The translations under genes were made by a program, and so were the position numbers. Shown here piece after piece: positions 45,242-56,822 of a stretch of 64,000 nt of DNA; positions within the stretch are counted from its first letter, which is position 1; every line of letters begins with the position of its first letter. The DNA is taken from contig CM043966.1 in NCBI GenBank assembly GCA_014529385.2, positions 42,195,537 through 42,259,536 of the forward strand, written 5' to 3'. Origin of the DNA: Adiantum capillus-veneris. Lineage: Eukaryota; Streptophyta; Polypodiopsida; Polypodiales; Pteridaceae. A model generated the notes under the pieces. It was not told the origin of the DNA and did not search any database. It was given only the letters and a program-made list of their open reading frames with translations.

Positions 45242-45835
45242 TGTTATGTATGGAGCCTGATTTATCCCTCTTAATTTTTTGTATTAAAAATACACATTTG
45301 TAAAGCCTCTGCTATGAAGAGAATCCATCATGCATGAAGAAAAATCACTCGTCAAAAACCAAAAAAGCACTCATTGGAATATTCCTTTTCATCGACATGA
45401 TGGCCGGACGACGGTCGAAAAGTGGTCGAAAAATGGCCAGTCGTTTGGTTGGTGGTCGAAAGTCAATGACGGATGGCCGGTGGCCAAATTCAACGGCCCA
45501 TGGCTGATTTCAAAGGCGGACTTGTCTTCTCAAGGGCACCCACACATGCGTGGATTGGAGAGACCATTTGAACTTGTCTACACAAGGCTACAAACATTTG
45601 CCTCTCATGAGAGAGCGCAGCCCTTTTGGCCTATAAAAGGAGGCCATTCTACACACATTTTAGTGTGTGAAGTTGATGCAACAAGGTGGGTTTGAGGTGG
45701 TGAGAGAGAAGCAAGGAGGGAGCTCTATTAAGGGTATAATCCCTTTGTAACCTACTTCTTGTTTGAAGTACTAAAGCCATTAAGTGGCTCCTTTCCCATG
45801 GATGTAGCCCACATTGGGTGAACCATGTATATTGT
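45242..45835 (+). repeat. 3' LTR of copia D2 (cut by element F)
   Basis: Starts TGTTATGTATGG. A TATA box CTATAAAAGG lies at 45631-45640, and sequence typical of the LTR end (CCCACATTGGGTGAACCATG) lies just before element F begins. The distal end is lost or displaced by the insertion. Confidence 0.8.
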
Positions 45836-47250
45836 TGTCGAGAAATTTGTGGTCTTGCGAGGAAAGCACCAAGCTTTTGACTGTGAGAGTTTGTGAAAGA
45901 ACTCCAAAAAAACTATATGAAAGAGTTAAATCATAGATGCCATGAAGACTAGGGTTTGGAAGGAAGTGCAATCAAAGAAGCCCCACTCTTTCTCTCTTGC
46001 ACTCACACACACAAAGAAAGAACACAAAAGAGAATATCAAAACAACATAAAGATGAAAATATCAAGGCTATGATCATATCGTATCATGGGTAATATGAAA
46101 GGTTTAATAGTAGATGAGTTAATGACGTTCAATCTTTGCCGATCAAACAAGCCACAAATTGTTCTTTGGAATTGTATTTTTATGCTTACCATAATATATA
46201 TGTTTTGTCTACTAATTGGGATTAAATGTGTGTATAAATCCTCTTGGTTCATAACTACACTTACATCAAAAGAAAAGTTATAGTCTTTAAGAAATAGTAT
46301 GATGGGGTCCGGTGAAAGAAGTATTTCATTGAGCCTTTTTGGGCCAAAGAGAAACACTATATGTTGTTGAAAGTGTATTTTATAACTAATTCATACATTA
46401 ATTCTAATAGATCGCATAGAGTGTAAGTGATAGAAATTCTCATCATGTGGATTATTCATCTAACATAACTCTAGTATGTAGATATGAGAGAAGAGAAGAG
46501 AAGAGAATTTCCCTCCCAAGCCCTATCTTGCCCATAGGCAATAAGGATACTACGGGGAGAGATGTACCTCTAGCAAGGAGAACCTAAAATTTGTAGAGAG
46601 AATGAATTTCTAAGAGTGAGAGAAATAGGTTTGGTTAGAGAAGGGAGATGAATTTAGAGATATATGTTGGATTAGAGATGAAAAAGGAAACAACAAGAAA
46701 TCAACAAAATGTCAAAGTAAAACACATCTTGCTTGACAAACTCTTCTGAAGTTGTTCACCATTATGATGGAGAGAGAAGAAGAGGGAAAACTTCAAGCCT
46801 TGATTGATGCACAAAGTTCAGGTCCTTCTTTGATTAGAGCTTCTTATTCCAAGGAAATATTACAAGATTGGCTAGTCTTCCTCTAGGAGTAAGTGTAGGC
46901 TTAGGCTTATGTTTATATCTAAGTACAATTAGGCATTACTACTCTCACTCCCTTATCAATTCATCTCATGAATGGCTTGAATGCCTTTCAAGGAAGAAGA
47001 GGTCCCCTTTTATAGGTGAAGGGAATTCCCAAGGATTTACACAAAAAGCGAAAGAGCCAGTGTGAAAGGTGTGAAACCTAGTGTCCCAGTAGGATTTAAT
47101 TCCTTTCTAGTAGCTATTTAAAAAGAAATATAAGAAAAACATAAAAAAAATACATAGAATATATATATATTGGAATTTACCCTAGATATAGGATCTAGCT
47201 AGGGTGTGAGATGATAATGAGATAGTAGAAATAAAGAATCAATGCTTTTT
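45836..47250 (-). repeat. 3' LTR of element F
   Basis: Starts TGTCGAGAAATTTG. On the minus strand a TATA box CCTATAAAAGG is at 47006-47015, placing the promoter half on the high-coordinate side. An inverted repeat around CCCTAG...CTAGGG is near 47180-47210. The exact right boundary is uncertain by roughly 100 bp. Confidence 0.75.
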
Positions 47251-47533
47251 GCCCCAAGTTGAAGAGGTGGAGCTATTAACGCTTTTTCCATAGTACTTTT
47301 TGACGATAAAGTAAGAATATGTTACCCTTGAGATAAATAATAGGATGAGATAGAAATATTATTATTACATTTAGATATATGTACATTCTAAGAAATATAA
47401 TTATGTATCTAAAAAGTTTCAAGATAGATGTTGTAGCATGCGTTCCCACTATGTACGTGTCATAGCACGAAATCCACCCCTTGTAAACCTCCACATCCTT
47501 CGATATGTGCCACATTTTCTCTTTGTTGTAAGA

Positions 47534-48899
47534 TCAGTCCTCTTGTACATCTTCCTTGCTTTCTTCTTCACTGGATGATTCCAAAGATTCACCTTTACCT
47601 CTGTTTTGCTCTTCCTCCTTGTCAACATCTTCTAGATCATTGTCACCTCTTCTCTTAAACATTTTGATCCTTTTTGCTGCAATGGGAATCTTTAGTTCTG
47701 TACCATCTAGTTCAGAAAAGCTGTAAGTAGCATTTTCATGCACATGCTTTATAACATATGGTCCAAACCATCTTTTTGAAAACTTACGCATGATTGTGTG
47801 TTGGTTATCAAGGCTACTATCATACACTAAAACCTAGTCACCTTTGTCAATTTGCTTTGCTCCTGAGCCGATGTTGCTTATCAAAGTAGTCCTTGTTTTT
47901 CAACCTTGCATTTTTGACTCGTTCTTTTGCAGCTTCAATGTCTCTAGGTCTTCTCTCTAGTTGCCTTATGTGCAATGCAAGGAGACCTTCCCTGCTAAGC
48001 CCCTATTGCCAAGGTAGTACATTCTATGTGGGAATTGTATCTTCACTCGGTATCACTGGCTTTTGACCATACATTAGCTCCGTAGGAACGTAGCCAATTA
48101 TTGAGCTATGTGTTGTACGATCAACCCATTAAGCATATGGTAACAGTTTTGGCTACTCACCAACTCTTCCTTCGCAAGCCCGTGCCAAAGCTTTGATGAT
48201 AGGAGGGTGCCCTCTTTCACTCTTTCCATTGCTTTCAGGGTTGTAAGCTGTAGTAAGAGAAATCTTGATTCCTAATCTAAAAAAGAATTCCCTTGCTTCT
48301 TCGAAATCCAATTCACCTCTGCCTGCAGTGATCTTTCCCACACAACCATAACGACAAATCACCTCATCAAGAAGGAATTTTCACACTGCTTCTGTGGTTT
48401 TAGCTCTTAATGCTCTTCCTTCAACCTGGTTAGTTAGGTCCTCTCGTGCAAGAACCAAGTATCTCATCTGCCAGAGTCCTAAAGGCATTGTGATTAGATC
48501 CACAACCCATTTATAGTGCATGGCTTGTGGATATGTAGGGTGCAATCCATCATGATTTCGGACACTTGAATACATTTGACAAGTTACACATGACTCTACA
48601 AATTGAGATACATCTTTATACATACCCTTCCACTAGTATTTTTCTTTCAACTTGGAGAAGTTTGCACACACACCCCTATGTCTAGCCCATAGACTCTCAT
48701 GAAACTCTTGCATGAGCTTTACTTGAGTCTCTTTTTTACATATAACTTGTTGTGGTGTAGCACCCTTTTGTTTAGGATGCTTCCACAAGTAACCATCCCT
48801 CAAAAAGTACCCATATTCTTTCCTGCATATTCTCATAAATTCTTGTTCAGACCAATTATCTTGTTTTGCTAGAGTACTCAAATAGCTTCCAATAAGAAG
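47534..48899 (-). pseudogene. pol: Integrase of element F
   Basis: Minus-strand order: zinc-binding start (FHESLWARHRG...CVTCQMYSSVRN), catalytic core (VVDLITMPLG; KITAGRGELDFEEAREFFF; TTAYNPESNGKSERGHPP), then SSIIGYVPTELMYGQKPVIP and a C-terminal block WFGPYVIKHVHENATYSFSE. The first Asp and the Glu of the active site are seen. The second Asp position near ITAGRGE appears changed. Stops separate 48633-48881, 48381-48623, 48153-48362 and 47534-47827. The enzyme would join element DNA to the chromosome; this copy is dead. Confidence 0.85.
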
Positions 48900-49025
48900 T
48901 CAATCACCTTCATAAAACTCTTTCAAGAGCAATTGAAGCGGATTAGTAGTCATGTAGACATTGTTACCTTTGACATGAGAGATAGAATATAACTTCTTGC
49001 CTACATCATCTCCCTTGTCATTCAT

Positions 49026-50453
49026 CTATGACTCATCTTCATAGCTTTCCCTTGATAGCATATCTACCAGTGTATTGTCTTTACTTGCAATGTGATTAAA
49101 CTTGGAATTTAAGGACTTAATGTAGGCAATCCACTGCAACATAGCGATGTTTGGCGTTGAGAAGCTGGTAATCATCCCAAGAAGTGGTAGACAATCTGTT
49201 TCTACAACCACACATGCACCAATTAGGTACTCTTTCCCATTTTTCAAGGTTGTAACCATACCCCATAACTCTCTCTTTATCTGTGGATAGTTTCTTTGGC
49301 GAGCACTTAGTACCTTTGCTCCAAATCTCACCACATACATGTGTGCTTCTTCGTCATCTTGCCCTATTGCCCATCCAATCCTCGTAGGACTAGTGTCTAC
49401 TGTCACAATTACTGGCCTTTGACACTCATAGTCTACCTTTCTCAAAGTTTGTGATAATTGAAGCAACTCCTTTAGCTTTCTCATGGTTTTTACATGTGCT
49501 TCTGTCCATGTAAACTTTTGATTCTTTCTAAGCGGTTGATAAAGAGGATCAACTACATGTGCATAATGTGGAACCCAAAAGACACATGCTACTAGAAACC
49601 TTTTAACCTCATTGATGCTAGTACAGGTTTCTTTCATTCTTTGGATAGCATCTACCTTTGTTGGACAAGGTTTCCTACCATATGGCCTGCACATGTGACC
49701 CACAATGAGCACTTCATTGACGCCAAACATAGACTTTTTTCCTGACAAAGTAAGATTCACTTCTTCCAAACTAGACAAAATTTTATCACAATCATTTATG
49801 TGATTTACCACAAAATTGTGACATCCCCTAAGATCTAAAGCTTCATCTCTCTCACTTGCTTCACATTCTTTGATAGGCAAATCATCAATGAAAGGCATTG
49901 TGATTTGAGGAATAAAGTCATGTAAGACCTAATTCATCCCATTCATCATATGTGCAACCGAGTTGGTTGCTCCCTGTGGCAAAGTACACATCCTTACCAA
50001 ACCCAAAGGTGTCCTCATGTTTGTCAAGTCTCTGCTTTCAATTACAAGATGAAATTAATCATACCCTGAGTAGAGATCCCCCATCAAGTAGATTGACCTC
50101 CCTACAAACGACTCTACAAACTCATACACAATTGGACCTGTACCTACATTTCTAATTGTCACCTTGTTCACTGTTTGCATATGTTGAATAAGGCGTAGAG
50201 CACCATTCTTCTTTGGAACTGTGAACCGCCTATTTGAGTATGGAGCACAAGAAGGCTCCAAAATTCCAATTTTGATCTTCTCATTCAGTAGCTCCACTAA
50301 CTTTGGCAAATGAGCCTTTGAAACCGGAATAGGCCACAGATTCCAAGATACATGAGGTATAGTGAAGATTACCATAGGAGCTACAATAGAAGGATCAACA
50401 CATCCTATCTCATGTGGCTCAAATGCAAAAGCCTTACCATGCTTTGAAAGCAT
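49026..50453 (-). pseudogene. pol: RT-RNase H of element F
   Basis: The same protein as in copy 1: ILEPSCAPYSNRRFTVPKKN, MGDLYSGYD then TAA (50055-50057), TAG (49929-49931), MPFIDDLPIKECE at the active site, RNase H with TDCLPLLGMITS and HIASKDNTLVDMLSR. A further stop replaces the Cys of copy 1 just upstream of FKEMLSKHG (near 50460). The upstream piece 50434-50802 is the shifted protease-RT linker, as in copy 1. Confidence 0.85.
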
Positions 50454-50802
50454 TTCTTTGAATCACTTTGTCTCCTCTTGTGTTAGAAACTCCTAGCAAC
50501 CAATCTGCAACTCTTGGAAAGACTCCTTTGTGAAGGTATGCCTGATCTTTTTTAGGATTCCTTAAACTTGGTTGCAAAGAATCTTGCTCAATCTTTTCCA
50601 TGTTGTTGGGTGGTAAGGGTGAAGCTACTGGTTTTACCTTCTTTGCTACACTCTTGTATTTAGTTTCAACATGGACTTCTAGGCCAATTGTTTGGTTTTC
50701 TTTAAAAGCTTCGACTACTTGATACATTTCCATAGAGAAAAATTCCACAACTTCATTTTCAAGATGCAAATTAGACCCCATTATAGCATCAAGCTCACCC
50801 AT
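50434..50802 (-). pseudogene. Protease-RT linker of element F (frameshifted)
   Basis: 122 residues almost identical to 1798-2166 and out of frame with RT in the same way. Function unknown. Confidence 0.6.
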
Positions 50803-51239
50803 AGTATCTACAAAAGAAACTTATTCACACAAACCCAAAACATTTTCAGTAGGCTCTAGCAATCCACTCTCTTTCATGCCTATTTGTACATTATGTACAT
50901 ATTGCCTCTCACGTCTCTTAAAATCTTCAAATTTTGTAAAGCATACTGATCCCTTCCTTGTTTTACCAAGGAGCCTGTTGAGAAAGTTTTACCTATTTTT
51001 GGATCAGGTGAGACCCTTTTTCTTTCTGTACTACTGCAATCCCGCTTTACAATGGTACTTGGCCAAAACCCATCATTTCCCTATGATCATGAAACTCTTT
51101 GCTCACCTTTGGTAGAGGATGTTCTCTGAGGTTGTCACGATTTCTTCCATGGTTTACACAAACTGTGAGAAATTGGACAGCTCATTTACCATCTTTGCTG
51201 CATATCCTAGCATATGCTGAACCATCGTCCATTACCTTT

Positions 51240-52480
51240 GTTTCCATTTGAACTCCCACAATGTAGGGCTGTCCAAGGATGAGATGACATTAAGTTGTAT
51301 CCTGTACAAAGAAGTTTTGGTCAATTTTTACATCACCTATTGTCACCTTCACACCTAGACATGCTGCATACAATTCACCGGATGAATTGTTTGCCACTTT
51401 TACCATCCAACCATGATCTGTGTACATTGGCCATTTGTACTTGTTTGTAGAGACTCTTTGACATTATTTTTATTTCTGAACCATGGTAAATCAAGCAACA
51501 AACAGCTCTTCAAGATCACCTACCTTGACCAAAGTTTCTGTAGTAGCTCTTGCCCAGTAACTTTGTGAATAGTATCTCCTAGGAAAAGCTTCAACTTCTT
51601 TATCATCATTTGAGAAATGCACTTGCTTCACTGTCCCACTAGATTGGTAGCATCCTGCCACACCTCCGTCATCCTCCTTATTTTGCAACTGCATCCTTTG
51701 TGCCTTCAAGGTTTCTTCTTCAACGTGTGGACGAGCAACCTCAGTAATAGTTTGCCTCTTCCTCTTGATAATGTCAATGATCTCCTCATGGAATTCACGC
51801 TTTGCAATGCCGAGGACTTCTCATAGAGTAAACTCAATTTTACTATTCTAAATCCTATCCTCTAAGACTTTCTTCAAATCTGTAGCAACCTCAATAACAG
51901 ATTGTAGTTTATAAGCTGGGCCTTTTGTCTTACCTTTTGTTGGCTCTTTCTTCTTTCCTATTGTAGACTCCTCCATGAGTACTTCAGGTGGAGATGATCC
52001 TTGTGTCAGGGGTATTTGAGAAGGCATAAAGTCGCTTCTTCCTCCACTTCTAGAAGCTCTTTCTTATGGTCCATCATCAGCATTCTCACGTCTACGCTTC
52101 TCTTCTACAATAGCCTCATTTTGTTGGCATTTTATAATGTAGGCATGCACTGACAATGAGTCCACTGGATCATTCCATCATATTTCTAGACGTATGCAAT
52201 CACCTGCTTCATGTAGAATCTCTTTTGTAAGCTTTCCCTTTTTAGCTAATTGCATGACATTTGGCCAAATTTAACAATGATGGTCACTCACCTCTTTATC
52301 ACTAAGATGCTCAATTTTTACTCCATAAGTAGCTTCCTCAATTGAAGAGGTGGCATGGTTACTTGCCATATCTTTAACTAAGGTTTGCATTCCCCCCTTC
52401 CCAAAGTTAGTTGTCAAGGGTAGACCTGTCTCTCTTAAGTGGATTTTACCATCCTTAAAAAAGACAGTATCTTTTGTCAA
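51240..52480 (-). pseudogene. Gag tail and protease of element F
   Basis: Same arrangement as 2560-3834 but more decayed. The protease active-site region is broken by small indels near 51480-51500, the TGA between gag tail and protease is at 51821-51823, and only short frames (51491-51709, 52271-52480) stay open. Confidence 0.7.
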
Positions 52481-52531
52481 AGCATCATTAAAATCATCAC
52501 AATCTCTTCTTACATGGTATGTACTATCACA

Positions 52532-53412
52532 TCAAATATATTTATTAACAAAAACTTCTTTGGGTTGTTGTCTTTGCCTAGGAACTGGCCCTGATGGTTG
52601 GCATTTTTCTTCAAGCTTTGCAAGCTTCATCTTCAAGTCACGCATTCCCTTCACAAGCTCATCTAGCATAGACTCATCAAACTTAGGAGCTATAAAAGTA
52701 GGCTTCACCATTTTTTCAGAAGTTGAGGTAGAAGGACTTGTAGTGTTTACTACCATCTTGTCCCTTCTTCTTTCCCGTTGGGCAAGCAATGAGACAGCAC
52801 CTTCAACTTCATTCCAGCCGATCTTTAGCCCTTGCTCAGCATCTTTATCTTTAAGAAGAAGCTCTGAATTTTCTTGAAACTCTTTACCTGCAGCTTGTAA
52901 GAAAAGATCTGTCTTCTCTGCATCTAGTGTGGCCCTTTCTATCCTGGTGAGTTGTGCATAGAGCCGCTCAAATTCCCTAAGTAGCTCTGTTATTGATAGT
53001 CCTTGTTTTGGCTTTACTAACCATTCTAGAAATATCCTTTTGGTTACTCTCTCAGAGTCCTCCATGAAATATTCCTCCTTCAAAGCTACTGTGAGTTCTT
53101 ACCAGTTTTTCCCATGCCCATCTTTAATTCCCCTAATATGCTCCCTAATTTTTGGAGCAACAACTAGCTCAAAGTTTTGAATCATCTCACCTTCTGACAC
53201 GTGATGCAGCTCCATCTCCTTCACATACTCGTGAAGATACTTGGTTACATATTTTCCATTGACCTGATCCATTCTATTGACGACCGCTTGTATGGATTTG
53301 GTTGCTGAAATCTCCCTTCTTTCAGTGGCATGTTGTTTTTGCATGAACATGAAACATTTGCATTGTTGTTGGGTCAAAATGCATACCCTGTTGCTCAACA
53401 TGATCACCCATG
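52532..53412 (-). pseudogene. gag: Gag N-terminal part of element F
   Basis: Starts MGDHVEQQGM near 53410 and continues in two frames (53099-53407, then 52532-53083 with ITELLREFERLYAQLTRIER and RQRQQPKEVFVNKYI). The longer frame ends at a TGA (52532-52534) inside the zinc knuckle, the same stop as in copy 1. The first knuckle Cys is also lost here (Tyr). Confidence 0.78.
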
Positions 53413-53464
53413 GTTACCCAAAAACTCTCACCCTCGCAGATTCGCGTCGGGTTCACCAAAAATA

Positions 53465-53832
53465 GGTCGAGAAATTTGCGGTCTTGCCAGGAAAGCACCG
53501 GGCTTTTGGCTGTGATATTTTGTGAGAGAACTCCAAAAAAACTATATGAAGGAGCTAAACCATAGATGCCATGAAGACTAGGGTTTGGAAGGAAGTGCAA
53601 TCAAAGAAGCCCCACTCTTTTCCTCTTGCACTCACACACAAAAAGAAAGAACACAAAAGAGAATATCAAAACAACACAAAGATGAAAACATCAAGGCTAT
53701 GGTCATATCGTATCATGGGTAATATGAAAGGGTTAATAAATGAGTTAATGGCGTTCAATCTTTGCCGACCAAACAGGCTACAAATTGTTCTTTGTCTAGT
53801 GATTGGGATTAATTGTGTGTACAAATCCTCTT
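53465..53832 (-). repeat. Truncated 5' LTR of element F
   Basis: Matches the start of the 45836 LTR but lacks a block of roughly 40 bp near 53793 and ends abruptly at 53832. Primer-site sequence lies at about 53440-53464. Confidence 0.8.
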
Positions 53833-54234
53833 AACACCATTTTAGATAATTTGGGAAAATCCCGTTTCCCAAATTCTAAATGTGTATGCTAGGATTGTGT
53901 TATTTAATGATTTCTAAGCTCTGGATTTGTATGACATCAGTGCTTTTCAAAATTCAACAAATGCTTCTAGAAGTAGCTTCTCAAAAAAAGAGGTGTCAAA
54001 AAAACCAATTGATATGATTTTAAAGCAGCATATAGATTGATTACATCAATTAAAAAAGATAATATGTAAAGGCAAATACTATTAAACATGCTTGTCATAA
54101 TTTGGTGACCTTAATCCATGTATAACAAAATACTTGGTCATGGTTTTGTAGCATGCTATCAAGTTTTAAATACACGATAATTTAAACAACATTCAAACTA
54201 ATATTTCACACTTAAAAAGTCAAAACAATACTAT
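53833..54234. other. AT-rich sequence, nothing recognised
   Basis: No frame or element end. First sequence of the HAD-gene region after the break in element F. Confidence 0.5.
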
Positions 54235-54880
54235 ATAGTATCCTATGGCTATAAGACCATGAGATGCCATCTATTGCACCTATGGACTTAAGTCCATATG
54301 GTGCTCTTTGTAGACATGTCTATGACTTTAATATGTCTCTTTATGACCTCAAGGCCATAGGGTTAGGATTGTTAGCTGGTCCCAACGTACAAAGAGGTCC
54401 AGTCCTTAAAAGCCATATGGGACTTTATTTATGTGCCACCCTATGTCCCTAAGGATGTAGGTTGTCTTAGGGCCACAAGATGTTGTTTATGCCAATAAGA
54501 AACCCTTCTATGCTCTATGTTGGCACACTATGTCCCCAGGCGCACAAGGTGTGCCTCGTATGCTAGTTAGAAACCCTTTATTCTATATGTTTTCACCATA
54601 TGGCCTTAGACCATAGGGTGCCCTCTGTGCTAGTAAGAAATCCTCTATACTCTGTGTTTGCACCCTATGGACCTAGGGCCACAAGGTACCCGCTATGCTA
54701 GTAAGAAATCCTCTACGCTCAATATTGAGACCATGTGGCCCCAAAGCCATAGGATATCCTCTATGGTAGTGAGAAAAACCCTCTATGATCTATGTTCACA
54801 AACAATTAAAAAATATAAACAATACTATAGAGTATCCTATGGCCCTAAGACCATAAGATGTCATCTATTGCACCTATTAT
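54235..54880. repeat. Palindromic ~70-bp repeat array, block 1
   Basis: Eight or so diverged units built on CCCTATGG...CCATAGGG with the spacer phrase CTCTATGCTAGTAAGAAA. Plus-strand frames through it are repeat artefacts. Same family as blocks at 56400, 58515 and 61165. Confidence 0.85.
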
Positions 54881-55573
54881 TCTATTTGGTATTTTATTTA
54901 ACTATACAAAGTTAGATGAGACACTTACTTAGATAAACTATCATAATTCTAACTTTGAAATTATTTATTAACATAAAACTACAATATAAAAACTCCTAAT
55001 ATAAGAATCAATGTTAAGATGAAGATTTTTTACATCAAGTACATGCTTTAAAACTTCACTCAAAGGTTTTAGAGATGGTGTCTCAAAAAAAAAGGAGGTG
55101 TTAAAAAACACCATTTGATGTGAATAATACGCATTGTATACATTGATTATGTCAAAATAGTATAAAGTATAAACATAAAGATTACCACCAACTTGACAGT
55201 TTCATAAAAATGATGGTCTTCATCGCATATACAATAAAAGACTAACTAGAAAGAGTATGATATCTCCAAGATTGAGGGTGTTCAAAAAACACCATTTTGT
55301 AACACTACCAAATGTCAAGAAATTTTGATTGTTTGGATCACTTAATAAAGACAATTAATAAGAAGAAAAAGTTAACAATACCATAGAAGCATCAAACAAT
55401 GAAACCAAAGAACTTGAATGAGAGAAATCTCCTGACAATAGGATGCACTTCATTAAAAAAACAGCTTAAAGATGTTTCAAGATATCCCACAACATTCCAT
55501 CAAGTTTAAATTTTGAAAAGTACACATTGCCAAATACTTGGTAGATGCTATTTAGAATACTTAACTAGTACAC
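54881..55573. other. Noncoding AT-rich sequence
   Basis: Downstream of the HAD exon stop on the minus strand. Repeated short phrases (AAAAAACACCATTTTG, AAAAAGAGGTGT) recur at about 53990, 55090 and 55290, hinting at decayed repeats. No gene seen. Confidence 0.5.
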
Positions 55574-56352
55574 TTAAAATGGCCTCCTTCTCTTGAGATT
55601 TTGAGTCCTTTGAGACATATAACATTGCATTACATAGTGAGTCTCAGGATCAGGATGGAACATTACAAAATTTCTTATGGTATAGTCTCTCTTGTCTTTA
55701 GCATACAACCATCCACATAACCATGGAACAATTTCATCTTTTAAAAAACTTTGAAGCAATTGAGTAGGTTGGTTCCAAAACTTTGGAAAAATCATATAAG
55801 TTCCTTGCATATTCCACATCACTCGATATGGACTATCATCAAATATTATAGTGTTGCCCCCATCTAAATAATCAAATAGCTTCCATATGGTCGAAAGATT
55901 TTTGTGATAGGCTCTTTTGTAACCGATCATGAAATTTGAATTTTGGTAGCACCGGTTATCCATAATCATCTTGAATTTGTGACTTTGTGTAGGAAAAGAG
56001 GTCTTGATTATGTGTTGAGATTTTTGTAAACGATGGCAGCTCCAAATCCAAACCTCAAAGAACTCAAAGCAAAATCTTAAGAAATACTCTGCATCTGGAC
56101 GCACCGCATACACCTCATTGTTATCTTCTACAATGCACATGTACTTGGTCCAAGTTGGCCTTGATTGAAGCTTAAATGTTGCAAGAAGCACACCCTCTAA
56201 ATCCAAGATAAGCATTCTTTTGTCTTGTTTGAAAGATGTTGGTAGATAATGAAACCATTGCTCTTGGTTTGAATGTGATATTTGATGTAATATGAAAGGG
56301 AGCTCCTCTATTTTGTGATAATCTAATAGCAAAACATTTTTTCTTAGAATCC
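55574..56352 (-). CDS. HAD/FCP1-like domain exon (second HAD domain)
   Basis: Exon start is set by a strong acceptor (CTTTAATCATTTCAG then GG at 56352). The frame encodes about 259 residues and ends RRRPF with TAA. It contains MLILDLEGVLLATF (HAD motif I region), VRPDAEYFLRFCFEFFEVWI and CHRLQK (motif II area), and NTIIFDDSPYRVMW (acidic motif). This is the fold of NLI/SCP-type Ser phosphatases. In active members motif I is D-x-D-x-T/V; here the second Asp is Glu, so catalytic activity is questionable. It is likely the last exon of the gene whose other HAD exon is at 56823-58511, but a separate gene is possible. Confidence 0.72.
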
Positions 56353-56399
56353 CTGAAATGATTAAAGAAAAAAGTTAATATAGAGATCTTAAGTGTGTT

Positions 56400-56590
56400 G
56401 AAGACCTTAGGGACATAGGGTGCTAATTTGTGGTTACATTTAGTAAGTCCTATGCAAGAACACATGCCAAACTATGACCCTATGGCCTTAGATTCATAGG
56501 GTGTTGAGACCATAAAATGAAATTCCCCCAAGGACATATAGGGTGAGAATTGACCTTATGAGCATGTAGATTGTCCTTGATGGCACAGTG
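56400..56590. repeat. Palindromic repeat, block 2 (few units)
   Basis: Two or three diverged units (GGGACATAGGGTG, CCCTATGGCCTTAG...CATAGGGTG) in the presumed intron between the two HAD exons. Confidence 0.7.
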
Positions 56591-56822
56591 AACTCAAATT
56601 TCAAAGCAAACAACTATAAAAGCTTTTAAAAAAAAGAGCATTTGGCACATGAAACTCAGAAGTTACTTATAGTATTGAAAGACAATTTAAAAAACTATTA
56701 ATCATTTACATCTTCATATATCTTGAAACCCTAAGCACTCTAACAAAGTCTCTGAGTACATCAAGATCTTTGTAAATGACAAAATGTTACAAAACATTGC
56801 TCCATCATTTCTTGATATAGGG
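56591..56822. other. Remainder of the presumed intron
   Basis: AT-rich and noncoding, just after the TAG that closes the upstream exon frame at 56823. Confidence 0.45.

Larger units (their letters stand above)
37893..45835 (+). mobile_element. Copia element D2, 5'-truncated, with two nested insertions
   Basis: Starts inside the pre-integrase region and continues through integrase, RT and RNase H to a polypurine tract and 3' LTR. It is interrupted by copia E (38656-41858) and by a TTAA element (43111-44424). Frame joins at both insertion sites are exact when the insert and one target copy are removed. D2 and D1 are different elements: both contain integrase, and their LTR ends share no visible similarity. 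Confidence 0.88.
45836..53832 (-). mobile_element. Ty3 retrotransposon family A, copy 2 (element F)
   Basis: A minus-strand Ty3 element with left LTR (45836 to about 47250), integrase, RNase H, RT, protease, gag and a truncated right LTR (53465-53832). It shares frame breaks and stops with copy 1 but keeps the integrase. It sits in the 3' LTR of copia D2; ATTGT before 45836 may be one target copy. The other side is joined to the HAD-gene region by a break at 53832/53833, so the second target copy cannot be seen. Confidence 0.9.

Noticed and set aside
34989-45835. One single copia element bounded by D1 and D2 LTRs
   Set aside because: Two full integrase regions on the same strand and dissimilar LTR ends show two different elements.
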